Positions 28,122 through 36,871 of a stretch of DNA of 52,478 nt are shown here, piece after piece. Origin of the DNA: Ruminococcus sp. (lineage in GTDB: Bacteria > Bacillota > Clostridia > Oscillospirales > Ruminococcaceae). Within the stretch, counting starts at the first letter, position 1. Every line of letters begins with the position of its first letter. The position numbers and the translations under genes are program-made. The notes below the pieces were generated by a model. It was not told the DNA's origin. It saw nothing but the letters and a program-made list of their open reading frames with translations, and searched no databases. The DNA lies in assembly GCA_017475555.1 (NCBI GenBank), contig JAFVFL010000040.1, positions 1 to 52,478 of the forward strand. The letters are read 5' to 3'.

Positions 28122-28595
28122 TTATTTGTAATGTTTGCCTGCCCTTACAAGAAACGAAGCCAGCAATACGGTCAGCACACCTGTAACGAGAGTGAAAATA
28201 CCGGTATTTCTGTAAAACCTCAGCCAGTCGTTTATGTAATAATTATCCGGATGCTTTGGCGAATAGTGTATCGTTATCTCAGTCCTCAGCTCATCACCGT
28301 ACACACCGCTTGCATAAATACCGTCCCTGTTGAAAGCTCCGTCCGGCTCAAGTGCAATGTGTATCTTAGTCTCGCCCTCACCGTTGTCAAGGTATCTCGT
28401 TTCAACCTCGTCAAGGCTTGAGATATACCTCGTTGTGACCTCATCGACCACTCCAACTATCTGCTCCGTACACACTATCCTGCGGCTGAGCAGAATGCCT
28501 GAGCGTATCAGCCCGCCGGCAAATGCAGTCGATGAGACCGCAAGGAGCAGCAATATAAGTAATACCGTTCCCACAGAACAGGAATGCTTGTCCAT
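28122..28595 (-). CDS. DUF3592-like two-helix membrane protein
   Basis: A 157-residue protein with one N-terminal helix (about 10-32) and one C-terminal helix (about 130-150). The soluble part between them has VVDEVTTRYI, EITIHYSPKHPDNYYI, the layout of DUF3592 proteins. Function unknown. A promoter with TTTACT and TATAAT (28629-28657, 17-base spacer) precedes a GGAAGGG ribosome site. It appears to be a single-gene unit. Confidence 0.6.
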   Translation of the reverse strand: MDKHSCSVGTVLLILLLLAVSSTAFAGGLIRSGILLSRRIVCTEQIVGVVDEVTTRYISSLDEVETRYLDNGEGETKIHIALEPDGAFNRDGIYASGVYGDELRTEITIHYSPKHPDNYYINDWLRFYRNTGIFTLVTGVLTVLLASFLVRAGKHYK

Positions 28596-28628
28596 TTTTC
28601 AACCGCCCTTCCGCACATCTTCATTATT

Positions 28629-28657
28629 ATTATACACCATAAAAATCAAAAAGTAAA
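28629..28657 (-). promoter_or_regulatory. Promoter of the DUF3592-like gene
   Basis: Minus-strand TTTACT (28652-28657), a 17-base spacer and TATAAT (28629-28634). Confidence 0.65.
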
Positions 28658-28704
28658 GAGACACCCCGGCTTTCAGGATTTTTTGTGTTTATCCGGATAA
28701 TGAC

Positions 28705-28733
28705 TTGCATTTTCCCGGCGTCAGAGGTATAAT
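28705..28733 (+). promoter_or_regulatory. Promoter of the holB-ricT-queH operon
   Basis: TTGCAT (28705-28710), a 17-base spacer and TATAAT (28728-28733), divergent from the previous promoter. Confidence 0.7.
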
Positions 28734-28811
28734 AACATTAAGGAAACAATTTATACGGCTGTAGAGCATTTTTATACAGAACCAAGGGTCTATCCCGGAA
28801 AGGGAGCTATC

Positions 28812-29795
28812 GTGAAAAAAATATATGGAAATACCGCTCTGATATCCACTATATCAAGCATGATACAAAGAGACAGGGCTGCCCATTCGGTCATGTTCTG
28901 CGGAGAAAAGGGCAGCGGCAGAAAGCTCATGGCGAAGTATTACACCGCCTCGCTCCTGTGTGAAGCTCCGGAAAACGGCGTCCCATGCGGCAGCTGTCCG
29001 GCGTGCAGAATGGTAGATTCGTTCTCTCACCCGGACGTTACCGTTGTCCCCACAAGCGGCAAGCTCGGCGGCTATTCGGTAGAAACCGCACGATCAGTCT
29101 GCTCGGATGCGTTCATCAAGCCCAACAACAACACCGGCAAAAAGGTCTATCTCTTCTTCGACTGCCGGAAAATGGATCCGAGAACTCAGAATACCCTGCT
29201 GAAGCTCATCGAGGAGCCGCCGGATTATGCGTACTTCATTTTCACCGCTGAGTCAAAATATGAGTTCCTCCCCACCATAATCTCACGCTGCTGCTGCTTC
29301 GGAGTATCCCCCTGTACCGGAGAGGAATCCGCTGCCGCCCTGCGTGAGAGCGGCTTCAGCGAAAAGGAGATATCTGCGGCAGTGAGCTGCTTTCACGGAA
29401 ATATCGGGCGGTGTACTGAGTATATCGTTGATGAGAGCCTGAGGAAACAGGTGGATTTGACAAAACGTATCGCAGATAGTATAATAAGAAGGGACGAGTA
29501 TGAGCTGAACAGTGCATTCTTTGCGATAGGGTCTGACCGGGATTCCGCACATACTGTACTCAGTATGACTGACCTGCTCGTGCGTGATGCTGCGGTACTC
29601 TCAAAGGACAGTGCGGCAGGTGCGGCAGGCTGTCACAGGGACAGTGCACTCCGGCTTTCGCAGGTCATCTCAGCATATCAGGCAGCACGTATCCACAGCC
29701 GCATAGAAAAGGCATGGTCAGCCATTGAGAGCAATGTCAGCATTCCGCTGGTATTTGCGGCTCTGTGCTGCGAAATAATCAACATAGCCGTATGA
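28812..29795 (+). CDS. holB: DNA polymerase III delta-prime subunit
   Basis: A 327-residue clamp-loader subunit. The Walker A-like loop is GEKGSGRK, and a zinc site is formed by CEAPENGVPCGSCPACR. DCRKMDPRTQNTLLKLIEEP and the sensor-like TIISRC are conserved among HolB proteins. The start is a GTG after AAAGGGAGCTATC. It is followed by ricT, a common Firmicute arrangement. Confidence 0.9.
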   Translation: MKKIYGNTALISTISSMIQRDRAAHSVMFCGEKGSGRKLMAKYYTASLLCEAPENGVPCGSCPACRMVDSFSHPDVTVVPTSGKLGGYSVETARSVCSDAFIKPNNNTGKKVYLFFDCRKMDPRTQNTLLKLIEEPPDYAYFIFTAESKYEFLPTIISRCCCFGVSPCTGEESAAALRESGFSEKEISAAVSCFHGNIGRCTEYIVDESLRKQVDLTKRIADSIIRRDEYELNSAFFAIGSDRDSAHTVLSMTDLLVRDAAVLSKDSAAGAAGCHRDSALRLSQVISAYQAARIHSRIEKAWSAIESNVSIPLVFAALCCEIINIAV

Positions 29796-29852
29796 CTGTA
29801 TACGACAGCAGACACCTGCACACAGCCATACGCTTAAATAAAGGAGTATCAG

Positions 29853-30719
29853 ATGAAAGAGATAGTGGGTGTCCGCTTCAAGGAAGGCGGAAAAATTTAT
29901 TATTTTTCACCCGGCAAGCTGAAAACGAGCACCGGGGATATGGTCATCGTTGAGACTGTCAGAGGTGTGGAGTGCGGAGAGGTAGTGATACCGAACCGGA
30001 AAATAGAGGACTTTGAGCTTGCAGCTCCGCTCAAGCCGATAATGCGTATTGCGACACAGAGCGACCTGAAAACTCTTGAACGCAACAAACGCCGTGAGGA
30101 GGAGGCATTCAAGGTATGCCAGGAGAAGATCGCCGAAAGAGGGCTGAAAATGAGCCTTGTTTCGGTGGAGTGTACGTTTGACAACAACAAGCTGCTTTTC
30201 TACTTTACTGCGGAAAACAGAGTCGATTTCCGTGAGCTGGTAAAAGACCTTGCCGGGATATTCCACACAAGGATAGAGCTGAGACAGATAGGCGTGAGGG
30301 ACGAGGCAAAAATGCTCGGCGGACTTGGTATCTGCGGCAGAGAATTCTGCTGTAAGGGCTATATGAGCGACTTTACGCCGGTGTCGATCAAAATGGCAAA
30401 GGAGCAGGGGCTTTCGCTCAACCCGACGAAGATATCAGGTACGTGCGGAAAGCTGATGTGCTGCCTCAAAAACGAACAGCACGCCTATGAGCAGCTGATG
30501 AAGATAACCCCTAAGGTCGGGGCACTCGTTGTAATGGCTGACGGGTCACGGGGCAGAGTTGAGGACGCTAACCTGATAACCGGAAAGCTGAGGATAAAGC
30601 CGGATAAGTCGGATATGCCGGTAATTGCGGACAGAAGCGAGGTAAAGCTCCTCAAGGACGCTGATGTAAGGGTCAGCAAGGAGGAAATGAAGGCTCTGAA
30701 AAAGCTTGAGGACAAGTAA
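29853..30719 (+). CDS. ricT: PSP1-domain protein RicT (YaaT)
   Basis: A 288-residue cytoplasmic protein. Known of the family: RicT works with RicA and RicF in a Fe-S-containing complex that helps RNase Y process mRNA and supports sporulation and biofilm formation. Conserved cysteines are visible in GICGREFCCKGYM and TCGKLMCCL. AAAGGAGTATCAG precedes the ATG. It lies 57 bases after holB, and its TAA stop overlaps the queH ATG by one base. Confidence 0.9.
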   Translation: MKEIVGVRFKEGGKIYYFSPGKLKTSTGDMVIVETVRGVECGEVVIPNRKIEDFELAAPLKPIMRIATQSDLKTLERNKRREEEAFKVCQEKIAERGLKMSLVSVECTFDNNKLLFYFTAENRVDFRELVKDLAGIFHTRIELRQIGVRDEAKMLGGLGICGREFCCKGYMSDFTPVSIKMAKEQGLSLNPTKISGTCGKLMCCLKNEQHAYEQLMKITPKVGALVVMADGSRGRVEDANLITGKLRIKPDKSDMPVIADRSEVKLLKDADVRVSKEEMKALKKLEDK

Positions 30720-31339
30720 TGCAGCAGGAGATCAGGCAAAATTACGGCAGAATGCTCGACGAAAAGCTTATGGAGCTTGAAAAAAGCGGTGAAAAGCCGT
30801 CGCTTCTGCTCCATGCGTGCTGTGCTCCGTGCAGCAGCCATACCCTGCTGTATCTGCATGAGAGATTCAGGATAACGCTTTATTTCTACAATCCGAATAT
30901 CGCACCGGAGAGCGAGTATGATTTCAGGAAAAGTGAGCTGAAAAGGCTCGTATCGGAGCTTGGATTCAATATACCCGTCATTGATGAGGACTACGACCCG
31001 AAGCCGTTTTATGAGCTTGCTCAGGGACTGGAAAATGAGCCGGAGAGAGGTGAGCGGTGCAGGAGATGTATCGCCTTGCGGCTGAGGGCTGCCGGGAAAA
31101 AGGCAGCAGAGCTCGGACAGGATTATTTCACAACGACCCTTACCATAAGTCCGCACAAGGACAGCAGCTACATAAACCGCTGCGGCGGCATCATCAGCGG
31201 GGAATGCGGCGTTCCGTACCTGTTTTCGGACTTCAAGAAGCACGACGGCTACAAGCATTCCATCGAGCTTTCCCGGCAGTATTGCCTGTACCGTCAGGAC
31301 TACTGCGGCTGTGTATTCAGCAGAAGAAACAAGCAGTGA
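30719..31339 (+). CDS. queH: Epoxyqueuosine reductase QueH
   Basis: A 206-residue enzyme of the DUF208 family, which carries out the last step of queuosine formation in tRNA in place of QueG. Diagnostic Cys motifs are HACCAPCSSH, RCRRCIALRL and YCGCVFS, which bind a Fe-S cluster and a metal. The other catalytic segment is FTTTLTISPHKD. It is the last gene of the holB-ricT-queH operon. Confidence 0.92.
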   Translation: MQQEIRQNYGRMLDEKLMELEKSGEKPSLLLHACCAPCSSHTLLYLHERFRITLYFYNPNIAPESEYDFRKSELKRLVSELGFNIPVIDEDYDPKPFYELAQGLENEPERGERCRRCIALRLRAAGKKAAELGQDYFTTTLTISPHKDSSYINRCGGIISGECGVPYLFSDFKKHDGYKHSIELSRQYCLYRQDYCGCVFSRRNKQ

Positions 31340-31369
31340 CAGCATTGCTGTGAAATATGGATAAATCTC

Positions 31370-31398
31370 TTGATTTATCGGAAAATATATGCTATAAT
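31370..31398 (+). promoter_or_regulatory. Promoter of the 77-residue microprotein
   Basis: TTGATT (31370-31375), a 17-base spacer and TATAAT (31393-31398), 33 bases before the start. With the near-perfect ribosome site AAGGAGG this predicts high expression. Confidence 0.75.
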
Positions 31399-31431
31399 AT
31401 TATCACCAATCAAAAACAAGGAGGTATTCAT

Positions 31432-31665
31432 ATGGATATCAAGGCAATGATCGAGCAGATAATCGACAAGGTAAAGAACGACAAGGACTTTGCATCTTCC
31501 TTCAAGAGCGACCCGGTGAAGACTGTTGAGAAGACAGTCGGAGTTGATCTTCCGGACGATCAGATCAATTCAATAATCGAGGGCGTTAAGGCAAAGATAA
31601 ATCTTGACGATATCGGCGGAAAGCTCGGCGGTCTGGGCGGGCTTCTCGATAAGCTCAAGAAGTGA
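31432..31665 (+). CDS. 77-residue Nif11/NHLP-leader-like microprotein
   Basis: Starts MDIKAMIEQIIDKV after AAGGAGGTATTC; the longer frame upstream has no ribosome site. The N-terminal two thirds are helical and contain FASSFKSDPVKTVEKTVGVD then LPDDQI, similar in order to the F-x-x-x-x-x-x-DP-x-x-x-x-x-x-x-G-x-x-LP core of Nif11/nitrile-hydratase-type RiPP leaders. The tail is Gly/Leu-rich (GGKLGGLGGLLDKLKK). There is no Cys and no modifying enzyme nearby, so it may equally be a general small cytoplasmic protein. It has its own promoter and terminator. Confidence 0.65.
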   Translation: MDIKAMIEQIIDKVKNDKDFASSFKSDPVKTVEKTVGVDLPDDQINSIIEGVKAKINLDDIGGKLGGLGGLLDKLKK

Positions 31666-31683
31666 GCAGGATCTGACACAATG

Positions 31684-31708
31684 AGGTGCTTCCGGGAAGG
31701 GAGCACCT
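31684..31708 (+). terminator. Terminator after the 77-residue microprotein
   Basis: AGGTGCTTCC pairs with GGGAGCACCT (one G-U), followed by a short T-run. Confidence 0.75.
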
Positions 31709-31738
31709 TTTGTTTGGTTATAGAAGAAAGGAGATAAT

Positions 31739-32626
31739 ATGAAGAAAATAATATCCGTACTGTGCAGGATACCGCCGCTGAAATGGGTAATGCTGACTGC
31801 GGCAGGTATCGTGAACGCATTCGGGATAACGCTGTTCCTGACACCGGTGAAGCTATATGACAGCGGTATCTCCGGTACTGCAATGCTCATCTCTCAGCTG
31901 ACCCCGGAGTGGCTGTCGCTGTCAGTATGCCTTATCGTGCTGAATATACCGCTGTTTCTGTACGGAATGAAGAAGCAGGGGGCGGTCTTTACAGCAAGTG
32001 CGGTGTATACAGTCCTCGTATACTCTGTAACTGCGTGGCTCATAACAGATGTACTGCCGGTAGACGTAAGCATTGCCTCGCCGCTTGCCGGAACTGACCT
32101 GCTGCTGTGTGCGTTGTTCGGCGGAGTCATATCAGGTGTCGGGAGCGGTCTTGCTCTGCGGTACGGCGGTGCAATGGACGGGATAGAGGTCATGGCGGTG
32201 ATATTTGCAAAGCGGCTCGGTCTTTCGGTCGGCACATTCGTCATGGTCTACAACGTCATTCTCTACGTGATATGCGGTATAGTCCTCAGGAGCTGGATAC
32301 TGCCGCTTTATTCGATAGTCACCTACGCTGCTGCACTGAAGACCGTGGACTTTATCGTTGACGGACTCGAACGCTCAAAGGCTGCACTTATAGTTACATC
32401 TGAGTCCGAAAAAATATGCTCGGCACTACAGGAGGAATTCGGCTGCGGCATGACGATAATCGACGCACGGGGCGGATATTCCGGAGCAGAGCGTAAGGCG
32501 GTGTATTTCGTGGTGAACCGGTTCCAGGTCATGAAAATGCGTGAGATAGTCCAGAGCATTGATCCGCTTGCGTACATAACTCTGAGCGAGGTCGCTGATA
32601 TCTTTTCGGCGAATCAGGATAAATAA
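31739..32626 (+). CDS. YitT-family membrane protein (DUF161/DUF2179)
   Basis: A 295-residue protein with about five membrane helices in the first 200 residues, the conserved GVGSGLALRYGGAMDGIEV segment of YitT proteins, and a C-terminal DUF2179 domain of about 75 residues (CGMTIIDARGGYSGAERKAV). Function in the family is not settled. AGAAAGGAGATAAT precedes the ATG. It ends close to two hairpins. Confidence 0.88.
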   Translation: MKKIISVLCRIPPLKWVMLTAAGIVNAFGITLFLTPVKLYDSGISGTAMLISQLTPEWLSLSVCLIVLNIPLFLYGMKKQGAVFTASAVYTVLVYSVTAWLITDVLPVDVSIASPLAGTDLLLCALFGGVISGVGSGLALRYGGAMDGIEVMAVIFAKRLGLSVGTFVMVYNVILYVICGIVLRSWILPLYSIVTYAAALKTVDFIVDGLERSKAALIVTSESEKICSALQEEFGCGMTIIDARGGYSGAERKAVYFVVNRFQVMKMREIVQSIDPLAYITLSEVADIFSANQDK

Positions 32627-32629
32627 CAA

Positions 32630-32663
32630 AAGCGTATATTCACATCTGCGTGAATATACGCTT
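32630..32663 (+). terminator. Long perfect hairpin after the YitT gene
   Basis: A 14-pair perfect stem (AAGCGTATATTCAC / GTGAATATACGCTT) with a six-base loop, three bases after the stop. No T-run follows, so it may act with the next hairpin or protect the mRNA end. Confidence 0.6.
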
Positions 32664-32671
32664 AACAGACT

Positions 32672-32699
32672 AAGGCTGTGCAGTATACTGCACAGCCTT
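32672..32699 (+). terminator. Terminator of the YitT gene
   Basis: A perfect 12-pair stem (AAGGCTGTGCAG / CTGCACAGCCTT) with a TATA loop, followed by a T-run (32698-32702). Beyond it, to 32859, are a GATGATGAT-rich stretch and two GTCCCCTG(T/C)GGGG copies (from 32703 and about 32770) but no gene. Confidence 0.85.
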
Positions 32700-32859
32700 T
32701 TTGTCCCCTGTGGGGTGATCCATCTCCCTGATGAAGAGGATGAGATGATGATGATGAGGAGTTTCCGTCCCCTGCGGGGCAGTGCTCACATTCTCCCCAC
32801 ACATATTGTAACACACTCCGGAGCGGTTGTCAAGAAGAAATTACGCACCCTCACGCAGA

Positions 32860-33798
32860 TCAAACGACCGACTCCTCGATAAACTCCTTCATATCCCCGC
32901 TTATCTCCTCCTGCATGATATTGTGTACATAGTGTCCGCAGCTGAGAGGAACGACCTCTGCACTGAGCTGCTCAGACGCATATTTCATTTCTTCCACCTT
33001 ACTGTCCATGATAAACATAAGCATAGGGATATCCGGCATAGGTGCAGCCTCTATCCTGCTGCACGCTCCCTGTATGTCCTCAAGCTCATTTTTTACCGAA
33101 TCATTGCCGGTTTTCGCATAGACAAGAGCACGGTAGATATCCTTTTCCTCCTCAGTCAGCGTTCCTGTCTTGAACGCATCGAGCCTGACATCTATGTTCA
33201 TTAGCCTGAAGCCGCCTGTTCTGCATAAAAACCGGTTACGGCGGAATTTGCTCCGGATACCGTCAAGCCACGTATCTGTGCATTCCACCGGCAGCACCAT
33301 ATCAAGCCCCACTATCGCCTAGACCTCCTCAGGATATGTCTGTGCCCAGAGAAGTGATTCCAGACCCGAAAGAGAATGCGGGCAAAGGATATATGAGCCG
33401 TCTATCCCGGCAGCCGAAAGTGCAGCTCTGTCCTGACGTATGATCGTATCAAAGGAACGCTCACTGTCCACATTGTCGCTGTAGCCGTAGCCGAATCTCT
33501 CAATGACGACGATCCTGTAATCATCGTCCAGAAGCTCATAAAGGCTCCTCAGATCCATTATAGGCGAAGCAACTCCCCAGCCGGACAGAAAGACTATCGT
33601 GTGCTCACCCTCTCCCCCGGTATAGACGCACATATTGTTCCCGTCTACCTCCACAAGCTGCCCGACCGGTGTCTCAAGTATAGATCTTTCTTTTTTCAGC
33701 ATAACCCTGTTAAAGACAAACAGTGCGATAAACGCAATAAGCTCCAGAGCGAGAAAGACAAGTATTATCCTCCCGACCACCTTCAATGCTTTTTTCAT
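32860..33798 (-). pseudogene. Alpha/beta hydrolase split by an in-frame amber codon
   Basis: One reading frame, about 312 residues, interrupted only by TAG at 33319-33321. The first part (159 residues) has an N-terminal membrane helix (about 10-30), VFLSGWG and the nucleophile Ser142 in CPHSLSGLE. The second part restarts in the same frame after the stop with AIVGLDMVLP and carries the catalytic His in SCGHYVH. The join ...YPEEV(stop)AIVGLDM fits an intact hydrolase with one residue replaced. Both halves lack essential residues alone, so the gene is likely inactive unless the stop is read through or is a sequencing error. It lies 21 bases after the feo operon and could be its last gene. Confidence 0.85.
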
Positions 33799-33819
33799 GC
33801 CGGTTCCCCCGTATTATTA

Positions 33820-34191
33820 TTATTTGTCACGGACTATCTCCGCCCTGTATCCGGCTTTTGCAGCGATAACCGGCAGACGGCTCTCATCTGCCCGGTCTCT
33901 CATGCGTACCGTTGCAGTATTGCTGTTCAGATCGACCCTTGCCCATATCCCGTCGGTGCTGTTCAGTGCATTCTCCACACGCCTTGCACAGCCCGCACAG
34001 GTCATTCCGTATATCCTCAGCCTGACCTGACAGGGATAATCCTTCTTTTTCCTGCCCCTTACATCAACGCTCTTTTCTGCCTGCTCATGCTCTCCGCAGC
34101 AGCCTCCGCCCTTTCTGAATTTCATGACAGTCTTATATGCTGCGAAGATCACCGCCGCCGCAAGCAGTATAGTTATCATCACTTCCTGCAT
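33820..34191 (-). CDS. FeoB-associated membrane protein with HMA domain
   Basis: A 123-residue protein. The start is the ATG at 34191 after GGAGAACGGGCT. One N-terminal helix (about 5-20) is followed by KFRKGGGCCGEH, as in FeoB-associated Cys-rich proteins. The rest is a heavy-metal-associated domain with GMTCAGCARRVENAL, the CxxC metal site. It overlaps the previous small gene by 13 bases. Inference: binds a metal, perhaps copper or iron, at the inner face of the membrane beside FeoB. Confidence 0.8.
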   Translation of the reverse strand: MQEVMITILLAAAVIFAAYKTVMKFRKGGGCCGEHEQAEKSVDVRGRKKKDYPCQVRLRIYGMTCAGCARRVENALNSTDGIWARVDLNSNTATVRMRDRADESRLPVIAAKAGYRAEIVRDK

Positions 34192-34340
34192 AGCCCGTTC
34201 TCCGCATATGAGCAGCCTGCACAGCCGGTTCGTCCGCCGCAGCAGCCCTTTCCGTGCTTTTTCCGGTGTATACACAGCACGACCGCTCCCAGAAACGCCG
34301 CCGCTATGAGAATTATCAGGATAATATCCGCCGTATTCAC
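34179..34340 (-). CDS. FeoB-associated Cys-rich membrane protein
   Basis: A 53-residue protein too short for usual gene calls. It starts at a GTG directly after the feoB TGA, in the same frame. One membrane helix (about 5-23) is followed by HRKKHGKGCCGGRTGCAGC, the Cys-rich tail of the FeoB-associated family. It overlaps the HMA gene. Likely a small partner of FeoB in ferrous iron handling. Confidence 0.8.
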   Translation of the reverse strand: MNTADIILIILIAAAFLGAVVLCIHRKKHGKGCCGGRTGCAGCSYAENGLCRK

Positions 34341-36689
34341 TCAAACCACTCCGATCATAATACCGATAAGCCGTACAATAAGAGCCGCTGCCCATGCAAC
34401 AGCACACTGCCATATCACCAGTGCGAATGCCCATTTCCCGCCAAGCTCTCTCTTCACGGAGGCGACCGCAGCCACACAGGGCGTATACAGCAGCGAGAAC
34501 ACGAGCATTGAAGCCGCCGTTAAGGAGGTTACAGCAGTCTCAACTCCGCCGCTGAACAGCACCTCCATAGTCGATACAACGCTCTCCTTTGCCATGAAGC
34601 CGCTCACGAGAGATACGATGATACGCCAGTCTCCCAGACCGACAGGCTTCATCACCGGTGCGAATATCCCCGCCGCCTTTGCGAGTATACTGCTTTCAGT
34701 GTCCTCAACCAGATCCATGTGCATATCAAAGCTCTGCAAAAACCATACCGCTATAGTAGCTATAAGTATCACAGAAAATGCCTTCTGCAAAAAGTCCTTT
34801 GCCTTTTCCCAGAGCAGCTGTGCAACATTCCTTGCACCGGGCAGACGATAATTAGGCAGCTCCATGACAAACGGAACAGCCTCGCCCCGGAATATCGTTC
34901 CCTTATACAGATATGCCGCAAGTATTCCGGCTATTATTCCGAGGATATACAGCCCGACCATGATAAGTCCGCCTCTTTTCGGGAAAAAAGCATTCACGAA
35001 GAACGCATAGATAGGCAGCTTTGCGGTGCAGCTCATGAACGGAGTCAGAAGTATCGTCATTTTTCTGTCACGCTCGCTCGGCAGCGTTCTTGTTGCCATT
35101 ACCGCAGGAACCGAGCAGCCGAAGCCGATAAGCATAGGTACTATGCTTCTTCCCGACAGTCCCAGCTTACGCAGCAGCTTGTCCATAAAGAAGGCGACAC
35201 GGGCTATGTATCCGCTGTCCTCAAGCAGCGACAGGAAGAAGAACAGCGTCACGATAACGGGCAGGAAGCTCAGCACGCTCCCCACTCCGGCAAATATCCC
35301 GTCAATGATGAGACTGTGTATCGTGTCATTGACATCAGCGTTCGTCAGGGCGGTATCCGTTATCTCCGTAAGCCGGTCGATACCAGTCTCAAGAAGTCCC
35401 TGGAGCCATGCACCTATCACATTGAAGGTCAGCCAGAACACAAGTGCCATTATCCCGATAAACGCCGGGATAGCGGTATATTTACCCGTCAGGAACCTGT
35501 CTATCCTGTGGCTTCTGATATGCTCCCTGCTCTCATGCGGCTTAGTGACTGTCTCGTCGCACAGCTTCTGGATAAAGGAAAAACGCATATCAGCTATCGC
35601 CGCACTCCGGTCAAGCCCCCGCTCCTTTTCCATTTGCTGGATAATATGCTCCATTGCCTCCTCTTCATTCTTGTCAAGTGCAAGCTGATCGGTGATGAGC
35701 CGGTCGCCCTCTATGACCTTTCCTGCGGCAAAACGCAGCGGAAGTCCGGCTATCTCGGCATGATCCTCTATGAGATGACTTATACCGTGCAGGCAGCGGT
35801 GTACCGCACCGCCGTTTTCCGTCTTATCGCAGAGATCCTGCCGCACGGGGCGTTCCTGATAATACGCTATATGTACAGCGTGCCGTGCAAGCTCCTCGAT
35901 ACCCTCATTTTTTGCCGCTGAGATAGGCACGACCGGCACTCCGAGGAGCTTTTCCATAGCATTCACATCTATTCCGCCGCCGTTTGAGGTCAGCTCGTCC
36001 ATCATGTTAAGTGCGACCACCATTGGTATATCCATTTCAAGCAGCTGCATGGTGAGATACAGATTCCGCTCGATATTGGTGACATCAACGATATTTATGA
36101 CAGCGTGCGGCTTTTCGTTCAGCACAAAATTCCTCGAAACTATCTCCTCGCTGCTGTACGGCGACATTGAGTAGATACCCGGCAGGTCGGTTATCATCGT
36201 ACCGGGGTGACCCTTTATCGCTCCGTCCTTGCGGTCAACTGTTACTCCGGGGAAATTCCCGACGTGCTGCTTTGCACCGGTCAGCCTGTTGAAAAGAGTG
36301 GTCTTTCCGCTGTTCTGATTGCCCACAAGTGCAAATCTTATCGTCGTGCCGTCCGGCAGCGGTGTACCGCTCCCCTTAGGGTGAAATCTTCCGCCCTCAC
36401 CGAATCCCGGATGCTCAGTCTCCTTTCTTACAGGCTTTATCCTTTCCTCACTATCGTCCCCCGCAGCCGGAGATACCTCTATCTGCTGTGCATCCGCAAG
36501 CCTGAGCGTAAGCTCATATCCGTGAAGCCTCAGCTCAACAGGATCACCCATAGGAGCGTACTTCACAAGGGTTATCTCCGTCCCCGGTATGATACCCATA
36601 TCAAGAAAATGCTGACGCAGAGCCCCGTCTCCCCCAAGCCTTTCTACCCTTACGACCTCTCCCGGCTTTGTATCCTTTAGTGTTGCCAT
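34341..36689 (-). CDS. feoB: FeoA-FeoB fusion ferrous iron transporter
   Basis: A 782-residue protein. The start is the ATG at 36689 (MATLKDTKPG) after AGGAGAAGTGAA. Residues 1-75 are a FeoA SH3-like domain. After a linker, the GTPase domain begins, with G1 GNQNSGKTT (123-131), G3 DLPG and G4 NMMD. The second half has the FeoB Gate and core membrane domains (for example GFGCSVPAVMATRTL). It imports Fe2+ under anoxia. The FeoA part is normally separate. The two small genes after it complete the operon. Confidence 0.95.
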   Translation of the reverse strand: MATLKDTKPGEVVRVERLGGDGALRQHFLDMGIIPGTEITLVKYAPMGDPVELRLHGYELTLRLADAQQIEVSPAAGDDSEERIKPVRKETEHPGFGEGGRFHPKGSGTPLPDGTTIRFALVGNQNSGKTTLFNRLTGAKQHVGNFPGVTVDRKDGAIKGHPGTMITDLPGIYSMSPYSSEEIVSRNFVLNEKPHAVINIVDVTNIERNLYLTMQLLEMDIPMVVALNMMDELTSNGGGIDVNAMEKLLGVPVVPISAAKNEGIEELARHAVHIAYYQERPVRQDLCDKTENGGAVHRCLHGISHLIEDHAEIAGLPLRFAAGKVIEGDRLITDQLALDKNEEEAMEHIIQQMEKERGLDRSAAIADMRFSFIQKLCDETVTKPHESREHIRSHRIDRFLTGKYTAIPAFIGIMALVFWLTFNVIGAWLQGLLETGIDRLTEITDTALTNADVNDTIHSLIIDGIFAGVGSVLSFLPVIVTLFFFLSLLEDSGYIARVAFFMDKLLRKLGLSGRSIVPMLIGFGCSVPAVMATRTLPSERDRKMTILLTPFMSCTAKLPIYAFFVNAFFPKRGGLIMVGLYILGIIAGILAAYLYKGTIFRGEAVPFVMELPNYRLPGARNVAQLLWEKAKDFLQKAFSVILIATIAVWFLQSFDMHMDLVEDTESSILAKAAGIFAPVMKPVGLGDWRIIVSLVSGFMAKESVVSTMEVLFSGGVETAVTSLTAASMLVFSLLYTPCVAAVASVKRELGGKWAFALVIWQCAVAWAAALIVRLIGIMIGVV

Positions 36690-36733
36690 TTCACTTCTCC
36701 TCATATCATTTCTTGTAGCATTAACCAATATAT

Positions 36734-36762
36734 ATTCTACCATAAACGCCCCGGACTGTCAA
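36734..36762 (-). promoter_or_regulatory. Promoter of the feo operon
   Basis: Minus-strand TTGACA (36757-36762), a 17-base spacer and TAGAAT (36734-36739). No clear Fur box was recognised. Confidence 0.75.
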
Positions 36763-36871
36763 TATTCAACAATCCAAAAAGACAATGTTCTGCCTTTTCT
36801 ACAAAATTCCCCACCATTCTTCACCACCACAGGCAACACCGCACAAACCACCGCAACCCAGGCTGCTCGTA

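Noticed and set aside
32703..32859. Small RNA or gene in the GATGATGAT / GTCCCCTGYGGGG stretch
   Set aside because: Short, low complexity, no promoter or coding frame beyond simple repeats.
34719..35921. 400-residue open frame on the plus strand
   Set aside because: Antisense to feoB, whose GTPase and membrane motifs are unmistakable.
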